A DNA stretch of 64,000 nucleotides. Source: JBBATK01 sp044224515. GTDB lineage: Bacteria > Bacteroidota > Ignavibacteria > Kapaibacteriales > NICIL-2. The notes under the pieces were generated by a model. The model was not told the DNA's origin. It worked only from the letters and a program-made list of their open reading frames with translations, and did no database searches. The position numbers were made by a program, and so were the translations under genes. Positions 44,313-54,167 of this stretch are shown here, in pieces (position 1 is the first letter of the stretch; every line of letters starts with the position of its first letter). The stretch covers positions 372,001 through 436,000 of the forward strand of contig JBGAKH010000001.1 in NCBI GenBank assembly GCA_044224515.1, given 5' to 3'.

Positions 44313-45319
44313 AAAGAGTAGCTGTAACGCAGGCTCGCAACAATCAGAAACTGCGTCACTTTTGATGTCGCATTGAGGTTCCCTTTAAAGACTTTAAGCA
44401 GATCTTTCTGAAATGAAACGACAAGCGTTGGGTCCGCACTCAATGTAAATCCTCCACCCAATCGATAGCTGGCGTAAAGATCTATAGTAGCGGCACTCAA
44501 TCCCCTCACTGTTTTCTCAGTGTTGAGCTTCTTGAGTTTGTACTTGGTACTTCCATAGGTCAAGCTTAGGCAAGGCGTAAGCGACAAGGCCTCTTCCTCG
44601 CCTATGGAAAAGTCGTGTGACACAGCAGCGGTCAGATAGTTTGCTACGGGGTTTCCGAAGTAATGATCAAGACTGAATCCGTAGTCCAAGCCTTTACCAG
44701 CAACATCAAGGGCGAGCGAGAGCGAGGCCGGTGACCCAGCAAGCGCATTCACGGAATCATTGGGATAGCCATAAACAGAGGCGTCGGCGCTGAGACTAAT
44801 ATTATCGCTGTAGTCATAACTGTAGCCGGCAGACAGTGTGGATTGTTGATAGAACAAAGGTGATGATAGACGCTCGGTGCCGCAAAAAGACACATACGCA
44901 CCAATATCGTGCATTACTCTCGCGCTTAATTCCAAAGTTGGGGCATTTCCGCCTAAGTCCACACCTTTGCGTTCATTCAACGAACTGCACTGCGCCTTTA
45001 TAGATACCCTCCAAGGCTTTGATGGCTCCGTCTCCGAAGAGTCTACCGTTTCTTCCACCTCAGTACTATCAACACGAAACGGCGGCTTTGATCGCATGCC
45101 AGTACCTATGAGAGGTGCCCGTCCTCCTTCCGGCCTACCTTGGGTGGTATCCGGAGTCTCGACAACGGTGCTATCTTCTTCAGAGCTGTCTGCCTGCATG
45201 AGACATCGGAACACTAGAGTACCTGCTGCAGTGTGAAACGACGCAATCGCACCTGCGCTTTGGTCTACAAAAATGAGCAGACAAAAAAGTACCGTATACC
45301 CGAAACGCCGTAGTATCAT
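44309..45319 (-). CDS. Predicted outer-membrane beta-barrel protein
   Basis: A 336-residue exported protein. A signal peptide (FGYTVLFCLLIFVDQSAGAIA) is followed by an acidic linker of about 80 residues (SSEEDSTVVETPDTTQ) and a C-terminal barrel of about 220 residues with alternating strands ending SLRYSYSF. A terminal Phe fits recognition by the BAM complex. I know no named family. The ATG at 45319 precedes the signal peptide. It overlaps the end of the convergent acetyltransferase gene by 4 bp. Confidence 0.68.
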   Translation of the reverse strand: MILRRFGYTVLFCLLIFVDQSAGAIASFHTAAGTLVFRCLMQADSSEEDSTVVETPDTTQGRPEGGRAPLIGTGMRSKPPFRVDSTEVEETVDSSETEPSKPWRVSIKAQCSSLNERKGVDLGGNAPTLELSARVMHDIGAYVSFCGTERLSSPLFYQQSTLSAGYSYDYSDNISLSADASVYGYPNDSVNALAGSPASLSLALDVAGKGLDYGFSLDHYFGNPVANYLTAAVSHDFSIGEEEALSLTPCLSLTYGSTKYKLKKLNTEKTVRGLSAATIDLYASYRLGGGFTLSADPTLVVSFQKDLLKVFKGNLNATSKVTQFLIVASLRYSYSF

Positions 45320-45530
45320 TGAGTAACGTAGATAAGAGAAGGTCCCTGTGTGCCAATAGACAAAGAGCTCAATCAAGTCTGTTTTAGTGTCAGGTACTGC
45401 CGATGTGGTTTAATCCCCGGCTGTGTACGAGTCGACTTGGCGTGCAACATGTAGAAGAACAGCCGGTATTCCGGCCGTTGAACTCGGTACAACGCCGGCA
45501 AATTCGACTAGCTCCCTCTCTCGAGGCGTC

Positions 45531-47507
45531 CTAATATTCCTGCTGCAAGATCAGAGAGTAGCCACCAGTCGCCGAACCGCAAACAATAAGAGTGTAGGCC
45601 TTGCCTATACCAAAGGTTAGTGGGTAGTCCGGACGATACACAACGTTATTGCTATTCTGATCAACCAGTACAAAATTGACTCGAGTTGGGTTTGTCTCAG
45701 CTCTCGTGGGAGTTGCGACACCGAAAAACAAATTGTCGATGTAGGTTCTGTAGAACAGCGGCGTAGCTGAAGAATCCACGACTCCAAGGAGCAGTGGTGA
45801 GATATCTTGTGTCACGTTGATGAATCGCGAACGAGCTTGACGCAGCTGAGGACTCATTGAAGCGGAGTCGATACTGACCAGTTTCGGATTCGCGGCATTT
45901 CCGGATAAAATCAGCGTATACCTTCTCGAGCTATCAGGGTTGATCGCCTTCGTTGCGTATCCTGCATTCACTGTGGCTGCCGTGCTCGGACAAACGGTCG
46001 AGAGAACTGTACCGAAACTAAGAGAGGTCGAGTTAAAGACGCCATTCACGGAGCAGGGACTTGATTGGCGATCTTCACGCGCATTGACGATTTGCAGAAG
46101 GACGCCATTCGCCAATGTTTTTAGTGTGGAGTTCTCTTCAGTAGACTCAAGCTGAGAAAGAGTAACGGAGCCGGACGCACTTTTGCCGACAATGAACACA
46201 TACTCCTTGCCTGCGCTGAGAGTCGTGATGAAACATCCTAAGAGACCTTCCGGATCGTTACTGCTGTCACTCAACACCGTGATAGGAGCATACCCTGCTC
46301 GCAGGCGAAGTGCCTTCGAAACCGAACCAAACGGGGTTGAGCCTGCAAGAACTTCCCCGTTACGAAAACTTCCGTTGGCGTCGCTTCGAGCTCCCATACG
46401 CACATGCACATTTCGGCTCGAGTTCAGAGCGTTCACGATACGCACTGTTACCGAATCGGCAGGTGTCTGTGTTACAGTTGGAGGTACTATCACCATTGCC
46501 GATGCTGCGACGTTGTTGGAGTCGTAACATATAATAGTGTATTTGGAAAGCACACCAAGTGAGGTACTAATCGAACCCTGAGCTTTGCCACCACTGTATA
46601 GTCTGAATTCATCACTCTGGTCAGACAAGCAGGTTCCAAGCAAAGTATATGATCCAATACCCGATGCACCCAGCTTTGAACTCACCAAAGTCCCATCCGA
46701 GCTGCTTACAGAATCCACCTCCTGCGACGAGTAGTTTACGCATCGCACAAATGCCTGACGATCTGCTTGTTGAACAGAAGGGGGTGTTGTGAGTGCTGCG
46801 TTGCTTGGATTCAATTCGTCAAGCATGCGAACAACTGAGCGACCCTTGATTGTTGCAACGATCAAGGAGTAATAACCTCCCTGCTGGACACTAAGCTTGT
46901 AGACACCAACTACATCTTGATTTCGGAGAAGAGAGACAACAAAGTCGCCTCGCGGAATACTTACATAAGCGGTTCCCTGGCGCACGGCAGTAGGTGTTCC
47001 CAGTTTTGTTCCATTTGGACAACCAACTCGCATCTCATAGTTCGCTACTGCAGAATCATCGGCGCAAACCAAGAGCCGCACTGCCGAATAGCCGGAAGCC
47101 ATATTGATGTTTCGTTGTGTAGAGAATTGAAGAAGGGTATCCAACGAACGATATTTCGGAGCCCCGAAAACCGATGACATGCTGATAATCAGAGCATTCG
47201 ACTGCTTGGCAAAGTGCATACGGCTGACCACGTTTAAGGCTTCCGATCCGGCCCCACGTACGCTCACATAACCTGAGTCTGCAGATGCGGCTACTAAATC
47301 TGAAACTGCTAAATCAGGAGTGTTTTGACTAAAAGCAACTCCATCCATGTAGAGTGTTCGTGCAGCACCATCCCCGCAGAAGTTCAAGTAGCGTACCATC
47401 ACGCTATCACGTCCCGCCGGAGGATCAACCAAATTCCAATTCTCAGACTCACAGGAGAGCATGAAAAGTAAGGGAACGGCAAAAAGCAAACGAACGACGA
47501 ATTTCAT
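45531..47507 (-). CDS. Lipoprotein with DUF4397-like repeats
   Basis: A 658-residue lipoprotein: the signal peptide ends in the lipobox FMLSC, so Cys at about 19 is probably lipid-modified. The mature part has several beta-rich units that begin like DUF4397 domains: VMVRYLNFCGDGAARTLYMDG, VTVRIVNALNSSRNVHVRMG, VLLQIVNAREDRQS, RSRFINVTQDISPLLLG. These resemble the pattern (v)RvlNaspdap.vdvyvdG. Such proteins are typical surface lipoproteins of the FCB group with unknown ligands. It is alone between a barrel protein and prfA. Confidence 0.72.
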   Translation of the reverse strand: MKFVVRLLFAVPLLFMLSCESENWNLVDPPAGRDSVMVRYLNFCGDGAARTLYMDGVAFSQNTPDLAVSDLVAASADSGYVSVRGAGSEALNVVSRMHFAKQSNALIISMSSVFGAPKYRSLDTLLQFSTQRNINMASGYSAVRLLVCADDSAVANYEMRVGCPNGTKLGTPTAVRQGTAYVSIPRGDFVVSLLRNQDVVGVYKLSVQQGGYYSLIVATIKGRSVVRMLDELNPSNAALTTPPSVQQADRQAFVRCVNYSSQEVDSVSSSDGTLVSSKLGASGIGSYTLLGTCLSDQSDEFRLYSGGKAQGSISTSLGVLSKYTIICYDSNNVAASAMVIVPPTVTQTPADSVTVRIVNALNSSRNVHVRMGARSDANGSFRNGEVLAGSTPFGSVSKALRLRAGYAPITVLSDSSNDPEGLLGCFITTLSAGKEYVFIVGKSASGSVTLSQLESTEENSTLKTLANGVLLQIVNAREDRQSSPCSVNGVFNSTSLSFGTVLSTVCPSTAATVNAGYATKAINPDSSRRYTLILSGNAANPKLVSIDSASMSPQLRQARSRFINVTQDISPLLLGVVDSSATPLFYRTYIDNLFFGVATPTRAETNPTRVNFVLVDQNSNNVVYRPDYPLTFGIGKAYTLIVCGSATGGYSLILQQEY

Positions 47508-47629
47508 AGTATTTCAAATGGTTTAGCGGTGCTTCCGAGCAAAGAATCCGACTTCGATACAGCTCTCAAATTACGGTCTGGCTGCGCAACAACGGCTGAG
47601 AATTATCTTTGTAGTCACCGTCTCACGAC

Positions 47630-48730
47630 ATGCACCCCATGGAAGATAAAATAACATCAATCTTAGAGCATTTTCACATCGTTGAAAACAAGCTAAATGA
47701 CCCCGACGTTGCAAATGACGCTGCCCAGTTTCGCTCATTGTCCAAAGAATACAAAAACTTGCAGCCCATAGCTCAAGCAGGCGAACGCTACTTAAGGATC
47801 GTCGGTGACATTGCCTCGACGAAAGAGCTTATCAGTGATGTGTCCACCGACTCAGAATTGCGCGACCTTGCCTATGAGGACCTGAAGAGTCTGGCTGTAA
47901 AACGCGAAGAGTCTGAGGAAGAGCTCAGAATACTCTTACTCCCCCGCGATCCCAATGACGCCAAGAATTGCACGGTAGAGGTACGGGCAGGCACGGGTGG
48001 CGACGAAGCCGCCATTTTTGCGGGTGATCTCTTCCGTATGTATATGCGCTATTGCGAACGCAAAGGCTGGAAGCTCCTTTTGCTCGATGAAAACGAAAGT
48101 GAGCGAGGTGGATTCAAGGAAATATCATTTGAAGTAAACGGCGATGGCGCCTATGGATTCTTGAAGTTTGAGAGTGGAGTGCATCGAGTTCAACGCGTTC
48201 CCGAAACCGAAGCAAACGGTCGTATTCACACATCAGCCGCAACGGTAGCCGTACTCCCTGAAGTTGACGATGACATCGTCATTGAAATCAATCCTGCTGA
48301 CTTGCAAATCGATACATTTCGCTCAGGCGGAAAAGGTGGGCAAAACGTGAACAAAGTTGAAACCGCTGTTCGAATCACGCACAAACCCTCAGGTTTCGTT
48401 GTGGGATGTCAACAAGAACGCTCTCAGCTTCAAAACCGCGAGCGAGCAATGAAAATGCTGCGAGCCAAACTCTATGAGCAGGAACTCGAAAAGCGAAGCT
48501 CTGCACTAGCCAGCACACGAAAGAGCTTAGTTAAAAGCGGTGATCGCTCCGACAAAATCCGGACCTATAACTATCCACAGAACCGCGTAACAGATCATCG
48601 CATTGAAGGAGACGGTAAAAACACAGCTCTGCAACAAGTTATCGACGGTGCACTTGACTCTATTATCGAGCAATTGCGCTTACAAGAGCAGGCAGAACTA
48701 TTGCAAAACAGCGGCAGCCAAGAGTCTTAG
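47630..48730 (+). CDS. prfA: Peptide chain release factor 1
   Basis: RF1 recognises UAA and UAG stop codons and triggers peptide release. In the 366-residue protein, RVPETEANGRIHTSAATVAVLPE carries the PxT codon-recognition motif (here PET, as in many RF1 proteins, and not the SPF of RF2). SGGKGGQNVNKVETAVRITH carries the universal GGQ that reaches the peptidyl-transferase centre. SDKIRTYNYPQNRVTDHRI is the typical C-terminal segment. The second ATG at 47639 is an equally good start. prmC is not adjacent. Confidence 0.96.
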   Translation: MHPMEDKITSILEHFHIVENKLNDPDVANDAAQFRSLSKEYKNLQPIAQAGERYLRIVGDIASTKELISDVSTDSELRDLAYEDLKSLAVKREESEEELRILLLPRDPNDAKNCTVEVRAGTGGDEAAIFAGDLFRMYMRYCERKGWKLLLLDENESERGGFKEISFEVNGDGAYGFLKFESGVHRVQRVPETEANGRIHTSAATVAVLPEVDDDIVIEINPADLQIDTFRSGGKGGQNVNKVETAVRITHKPSGFVVGCQQERSQLQNRERAMKMLRAKLYEQELEKRSSALASTRKSLVKSGDRSDKIRTYNYPQNRVTDHRIEGDGKNTALQQVIDGALDSIIEQLRLQEQAELLQNSGSQES

Positions 48731-48774
48731 CCTAAAGACATTCTCTTGTCTTCCGACAACCTAAGCCACATCGC

Positions 48775-49926
48775 CTATTGTAGCAGCGAACTCAAGACTC
48801 TCTCGAGCTCCTCACATTGTCGATGGCTAGAGTAGAGATTCCGTACTTCCGCGGCGCACCTTTCGACACGAATGCGCTCCTGTTCCGTACCCACTTTGGC
48901 TAATGCTTCAGCAAGTGCCGCAGCACAGGCTTCAACTGACTGCGGTTCAAAGAGTGCTCCTCGTCGCCCGAAATCCAAAAGTTCCGGAGTGCCTCCGCTG
49001 TTCGTTCCAATTATAGAACAGGCACTGAGCATTGCTTCAACAGTCACCAACCCATAAGTCTCGCTGCGAGTAGCCATAACGCAGAGATCTATTGCTCTGA
49101 AAAAGTTGAAGGGTGAGTCACTGAAAGCAAGCATATGAACAACGTCACTCATGCCCTTCTCATGCACAGTTGCCTGTAGTTCGCGCTCGTAGTCTGAGCC
49201 CCCGCCAAGGGTGGCTGCCCCCATGAAGGCAAGATGTACGGACACAAATCGCGAATCCCTCGCTCTGAGTAGTGCCAGCGCCTCAAGTACCACTTTCTGT
49301 CCCTTCGCAGGATCAAGCCGTCCAATAACGCCCACACACAGGCCATCGACAGGTAATCCAAGCGTTCGGCGTGCTTCGGCTTGGCTTAGCTCCTCTGAAA
49401 ATCTCTCAACCTCAACGCCAAGATGGATGCAATGAAGAGCATCGGGTCGCATACGGGTTCGTTGCAACACTTCGTTACGCAGTGAGACCAAGGGAGAAAT
49501 CCACGCATCAAGCTGAGCATATCGGCGGGTGTGTAAGAGATCCCGTTTGTTGACTCCCAAACCCATAGTCTGTAAATAAATACTTCGGATACTCGCTCCA
49601 CTCATTTTTCGAAGCCAAGCTATCACACTGATGTCACGATTAAGAAAAACAAAAACCGCTGCCGTGTTCATCTCGCGAAAGCGTCGAAGTAGTGACCTGG
49701 CTTCCAAGACATCGAGCAGCGACGCAGCTAGTGTGATGTGTCCAACAGGCAACGAAGCCTTTGCGGCCTCACGATCGATGGAAGTCCCCTTCTGACAATA
49801 CACTCGAATCTTCCATCCTCTGTCTCGCATCCACCGCGCAATGCGCACCACCAACATCTCGAGCCCACCCCAGGATTCTGAGCTACAATAGAACGCTAAC
49901 TCTTTGGAATTCTTCAACGTATTCAT
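48775..49926 (-). CDS. Glycosyltransferase, GT4 family
   Basis: A 383-residue GT-B glycosyltransferase. The N-terminal domain reads SSESWGGLEMLVVRIARWMRDRG, and the C-terminal domain has VGVIGRLDPAKGQKVVLEAL and MATRSETYGLVTVEAMLSACSIIGTNSGGTPELL, with the ExxxxxxxE retaining-enzyme motif. It probably acts in envelope polysaccharide synthesis. It differs from the GT4 protein at 27547-28668. The ATG at 49926 is chosen over an upstream in-frame start. Confidence 0.88.
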   Translation of the reverse strand: MNTLKNSKELAFYCSSESWGGLEMLVVRIARWMRDRGWKIRVYCQKGTSIDREAAKASLPVGHITLAASLLDVLEARSLLRRFREMNTAAVFVFLNRDISVIAWLRKMSGASIRSIYLQTMGLGVNKRDLLHTRRYAQLDAWISPLVSLRNEVLQRTRMRPDALHCIHLGVEVERFSEELSQAEARRTLGLPVDGLCVGVIGRLDPAKGQKVVLEALALLRARDSRFVSVHLAFMGAATLGGGSDYERELQATVHEKGMSDVVHMLAFSDSPFNFFRAIDLCVMATRSETYGLVTVEAMLSACSIIGTNSGGTPELLDFGRRGALFEPQSVEACAAALAEALAKVGTEQERIRVERCAAEVRNLYSSHRQCEELERVLSSLLQ

Positions 49927-50050
49927 GTCAGTGAGAGCGGTTTTGTCAACGGCTGCTGTGCAAAAGCATTTCAGTTCCCTGTACCGCAATATGTGGCTCT
50001 AGACGTAGATTTGCAGATACTTTTTTCCGCAAAAATTCCGCTTTAAACAC

Positions 50051-51346
50051 ATGATTGAACGATATACTCGCCCGCAGATGGGGGCCATTTGGAATGATGA
50101 AAACCGATTTCGTATCTGGCTTGAAATTGAAATTTTGGCCTGCGAAGCACAATCGGAACTTGGGGTTGTGCCTAAGGAAGCTGTACAAGAAATTCGCGCC
50201 AAAGCTTCTTTCGACACGGCACGTGTGTTGGAAATTGAGCAAACGACAAAGCATGACGTCATTGCCTTTTTGACAAACGTGGCAGAGTATGTCGGACCTT
50301 CATCGCGCTTCATTCATATGGGTATGACGTCCAGTGATGTCTTGGATACATGTCTCTCTGTACAACTCAAACAAGCGGGTGAACTGCTTATGACTGAGTT
50401 GTTACGATTAAAAGAGGTATTGGGACGCCGAGCTCTGGAGTTTAAGGATACAATTTGTGTGGGTCGTTCACATGGTATCCATGCTGAGCCAACAACATTC
50501 GGCCTCAAACTCTTGCTTTTTTATGAAGAATGTAAACGCAGTATCACGCGATTGCAAGCTGCATTGGATGTGATTTCTTTTGGAAAGATCAGCGGTGCGG
50601 TCGGCACCTTCGAACACATCTCACCAAGCGTCGAAGAATACGTCTGCTCAAAGCTTGGACTACAACCGGCTCCTGTTTCGACTCAAGTAGTACAACGTGA
50701 TCGCCATGCTGAGTTTTTGAGCACTCTCGCCATTATTGGCTCATCGCTTGAGAAGATTGCACTCGAAGTACGTCACCTTCAGCGCACCGAGGTGCGGGAG
50801 GTCGAAGAATTCTTCTCCAAAGGTCAGAAGGGCTCTTCTGCGATGCCTCACAAGCGAAACCCGATCGTCTCCGAACGCATCTGTGGCTTGGCGCGACTGT
50901 TACGTTCAAATGCTATGGCGGCAATCGAGAACAATGCATTGTGGCATGAACGAGACATTTCTCACAGTTCAGTCGAACGTGTTATCTGTCCCGACTCAAC
51001 GATTACCCTGGATTACATGCTCGGATTGACCATTAACTTGGTCGATACCCTGTTGGTCTATCCGGAAAACATGGCAGCCACCATTGCACGCTCGCACGGA
51101 TTGGTATTCTCGCAAACCGTACTTCTTGAATTGGTTCGTAAAGGACTTACACGTGAAGATTCCTATGCCATCGTTCAAAGTTCAGCAATGCGCACATGGG
51201 CTGAACAACGCCCCCTCAAGGAAACACTTTGGGAAAACCCTGATATTCAGAAGCACATGAGTTCCGAAGAATTGGATGTGCTGTTTAGTGGTAAGAAATC
51301 TTTACCGCATGTTGATCATGTCTTCAAGCGCTGCGGACTACTCTAA
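50051..51346 (+). CDS. purB: Adenylosuccinate lyase
   Basis: PurB cleaves SAICAR and adenylosuccinate in purine synthesis. The 431-residue protein begins MIERYTRPQMGAIW, as in the compact PurB type. It has the fumarase/aspartase superfamily signature KGSSAMPHKRNPI near residue 260, and MGMTSSDVLDT and GRSHGIHAEPTTFG carrying active-site residues. Downstream lies the palindrome at 51434-51470. Confidence 0.96.
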   Translation: MIERYTRPQMGAIWNDENRFRIWLEIEILACEAQSELGVVPKEAVQEIRAKASFDTARVLEIEQTTKHDVIAFLTNVAEYVGPSSRFIHMGMTSSDVLDTCLSVQLKQAGELLMTELLRLKEVLGRRALEFKDTICVGRSHGIHAEPTTFGLKLLLFYEECKRSITRLQAALDVISFGKISGAVGTFEHISPSVEEYVCSKLGLQPAPVSTQVVQRDRHAEFLSTLAIIGSSLEKIALEVRHLQRTEVREVEEFFSKGQKGSSAMPHKRNPIVSERICGLARLLRSNAMAAIENNALWHERDISHSSVERVICPDSTITLDYMLGLTINLVDTLLVYPENMAATIARSHGLVFSQTVLLELVRKGLTREDSYAIVQSSAMRTWAEQRPLKETLWENPDIQKHMSSEELDVLFSGKKSLPHVDHVFKRCGLL

Positions 51347-51433
51347 GCGCTAAGTCCTTTCAATCATCTGTCGGCGCATACCTTCGTCAGAGCCAGTGCT
51401 TAGGTCATTCGAGACTCCCGTCTCAGAGATTTC

Positions 51434-51470
51434 TTTTACAAGCGTGCGGCTGCGCCGCACGCTTGTAAAA
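51434..51470. repeat. Long perfect palindrome with TTTT...AAAA ends
   Basis: A perfect 17-bp stem (arms 51434-51450 and 51454-51470, TTTTACAAGCGTGCGGC with its complement) with loop TGC, between convergent purB and recQ. The T-run is on the 5' side and the A-run on the 3' side, opposite to an intrinsic terminator, so a simple rho-independent role is doubtful. It shares its plan with 19284-19322. Confidence 0.7.
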
Positions 51471-51518
51471 TGTTCTTCGGACATCGACCTCGGCAGGCCC
51501 GGTAATGCCCGATCTTAG

Positions 51519-54167
51519 CTACAGCGTTTCGATTTCCAGGCGTGCGAATGCTGCCGCCACTCGTAGGTCGGCGAAGTCTATCTCCGCTCCCAATTCAATG
51601 CGCAGATCCTTCAACAAGGCACGTGGCTTACGTCGCAGGATACGAAGCACAGCCTCGTAGACGGAGTCTTGAACAATGGAGCGACGCTCGAGCTGAATGC
51701 CCGCTTCCAAAGCCTCCTGAATGTGGGCCGCGACGCTGCCGGTACTGATACTTCGTGCTTCGGCTATACTTGTTAGGGAGTGTCCTTCACGTACCATGGC
51801 TACGGTAGATTTTACGGCCGCTGAGATACTCGTCTCGAGCTTGGGTTGCTCTTCACGTGCTTTGTCATCCCGCAATACACGAAGGAATTCGTCAGCAAAG
51901 CGCGAGATAAACATTGTACTCAAGCCCGGGACTCGCTTGAAATCCTTAGCACCGGATGGTCTCAATCGGGCTACAGCTGCAAGCTGCTCATCGCTCAAGA
52001 TACCTTGGGCTGAGCATTCGTGGAGAGCTGCTAGGTTATGACGAACGCGCCTTAGTTTTTCAAGGACGACATCGCTTTCACTATCATGTTCCGGTAGACT
52101 CCGTAAACTCAGTGTCTCAGGAAACGCTCCTTTAAGAACATCGCGTGCAGGCGTTGTCAGCATCACGCGCGGATAAAGCTCCACAGACAGACGCAACACG
52201 TTGCTACGCACTGCATCATCGATGCGGCTTACTATGTCCGAAGGTGACAACTCTTTCAGGATCCCAAAGAACTGGCTTCGTTCAAGACCAAAACTCTGCA
52301 CTTTGGCGGATCGTTGACCATTTAACACCTGTGAGATGACGTGACGTCCGAAACGCTCTTGAAGCTCCATGACACATCCCACAATACAACGCAAAACAAA
52401 CTCATCTTGCTGCGTCTTTCGTTTCTGCTTTACTTCAGGTGTCGTACAAGAAGAGCAGCGTCCGCATTTCTCAGGATGTTCGCGATCTTCAAAGTATTCA
52501 AGAATAAAATTGCGTTTGCACTGTGTTGTCTCAACATAGCGCTGCACAACATCAAGCTTTTTCAAAGCTCGTTCGCGACGTTCCTCAATGCCTGCATAGT
52601 CTATAGGGATGGCGTTGGACGCACTACGCACCTCTGTAAGGACAATACCACCGGAAGCAGCAGCAGGAACGTAGCGCATCAAACGTGCATATTCAAATGC
52701 ACGGATAGCTTTATGAAGCTGATCATAGGGTAGATCGTGTTTACGTACCAAGTGCTGCATATCTATGCTAACAGACGACCTCAGAGCTTCGGGACCGACA
52801 CCGCGCAACAATGCTTCCAGCACTTCGCGTCGCTCCGGAGTTGTTTGATGAAAGTACTCGCGCAAACGGTCCGGCTCAGCCAGCAACTGCAAGGTGGCTT
52901 TGTGTTGTTGACCGCCTCGTCGTATCAGTTCGGCTCGCTCCAACGTATTTAACACACTGCCTACGGTCGCTGCTGGCATGTTGAGTCTATTGCCAATAAT
53001 TGTCTCGTCGAGAAACACCGCTTGAAGGGCGCGCTCCCCTTTAGCTATTCCCAGGGAGTCGTAGAGAAAGCCGTAAACAGACTTGATATCGCTGAGTTCA
53101 GGATAGGTTGAGGAAATGAAGAACTCCTGCAGTCTTCGGTCACCTCGCCGGTACAATACTGTACAGCGCGCGTTTAAGCCATCCCTCCCTGCCCGCCCGG
53201 CCTCCTGGTAGTACGCTTCAAGAGTTAGTGTCAAGTCCGTGTGGATGACGTTTCGTACATCGGCTTTGTCGACCCCCATCCCAAACGCAGAAGTTGCGGT
53301 TAGAACGCGAATCTCATTGTTAATGAACTTCTCCTGTACTTCAGATCGCACAAGCTCGTGCATTCCTGCGTGGTATGCCATACAGTTCACACCGCGCTCC
53401 ATGAGCTTCTTGGCTTGCTCGTCGGCTTTGCGTCGTGAGCCGCAGTATATGATTGTTGAACCTTCGGGTGTTGATCGAACAATACGTTCGACGTCAGCGG
53501 ATTTGTCGTCGCTCTCGCGAGTGAAGTACGACAAATTCGGCCTGTCAAATCCCTTCACGAAGGTACTTATGGACTGCATACCTAGGGCTTTGACAATGTC
53601 GGTTCGTACCTCCGCAGTAGCCGTGGCAGTCAGTGCAATGATTGGGACGCGCTTGATCTGTTCCAGCGCTTTGGGAATGTTCAGGTAAGAAGGACGAAAG
53701 TCGTGGCCCCACTCAGAAATACAATGCGCCTCATCAACAGCCAAGAATGAAATATTTAGGTGACTCAGGTCTTGCAGAAACTGTTTACTCTCAAGTCTCT
53801 CCGGAGCGATGTACAGCAGTTTATACGCACCGAAGCGGGCATTCGTCATTCGTTGTTGAATGTCACGGATATGCAGAGAAGAGTTGATGAAACTTGCGGG
53901 CACCCCGGACTTATGGAGGTTGTCTACTTGATCTTTCATCAAAGCAATGAGGGGCGAGATGACCAGTGCCACACCTTCACGCATCATTGCCGGAATTTGA
54001 TAACAGAGCGACTTTCCACCGCCGGTGGGCATAACGACAAGAGTATCGTGCGCATCAAAAATCGAGTGTATGATCTCGAACTGACCATTTCGAAAATCAT
54101 CATACCCGAAATAGTCTTTGAGAAGCTTTTGTGAGTGCTTCCGTAGGGCTTCAGCAGCGGTCTTCAT
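51519..54167 (-). CDS. recQ: ATP-dependent DNA helicase RecQ, long form
   Basis: An 882-residue superfamily 2 helicase. The N-terminal ATPase domain has Walker A MPTGGGKS at 46-53 and DEAH at 145-148. The second RecA domain has TATSAFGMGVDKADVR and YYQEAGRAGRDG. A RecQ-type zinc region (QCKRNF..YFED, CGRCSSC) follows near 560-585, then a winged helix, an HRDC-like domain (about 715-780), and about 100 further residues with an HTH-like stretch (ARSISTGSVAAHIQEALEAG). E. coli RecQ is 609 residues; the extra tail is also seen in Bacteroidota RecQ proteins. Its ATG directly abuts the stop of the AlbA_2 gene. Confidence 0.93.
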   Translation of the reverse strand: MKTAAEALRKHSQKLLKDYFGYDDFRNGQFEIIHSIFDAHDTLVVMPTGGGKSLCYQIPAMMREGVALVISPLIALMKDQVDNLHKSGVPASFINSSLHIRDIQQRMTNARFGAYKLLYIAPERLESKQFLQDLSHLNISFLAVDEAHCISEWGHDFRPSYLNIPKALEQIKRVPIIALTATATAEVRTDIVKALGMQSISTFVKGFDRPNLSYFTRESDDKSADVERIVRSTPEGSTIIYCGSRRKADEQAKKLMERGVNCMAYHAGMHELVRSEVQEKFINNEIRVLTATSAFGMGVDKADVRNVIHTDLTLTLEAYYQEAGRAGRDGLNARCTVLYRRGDRRLQEFFISSTYPELSDIKSVYGFLYDSLGIAKGERALQAVFLDETIIGNRLNMPAATVGSVLNTLERAELIRRGGQQHKATLQLLAEPDRLREYFHQTTPERREVLEALLRGVGPEALRSSVSIDMQHLVRKHDLPYDQLHKAIRAFEYARLMRYVPAAASGGIVLTEVRSASNAIPIDYAGIEERRERALKKLDVVQRYVETTQCKRNFILEYFEDREHPEKCGRCSSCTTPEVKQKRKTQQDEFVLRCIVGCVMELQERFGRHVISQVLNGQRSAKVQSFGLERSQFFGILKELSPSDIVSRIDDAVRSNVLRLSVELYPRVMLTTPARDVLKGAFPETLSLRSLPEHDSESDVVLEKLRRVRHNLAALHECSAQGILSDEQLAAVARLRPSGAKDFKRVPGLSTMFISRFADEFLRVLRDDKAREEQPKLETSISAAVKSTVAMVREGHSLTSIAEARSISTGSVAAHIQEALEAGIQLERRSIVQDSVYEAVLRILRRKPRALLKDLRIELGAEIDFADLRVAAAFARLEIETL

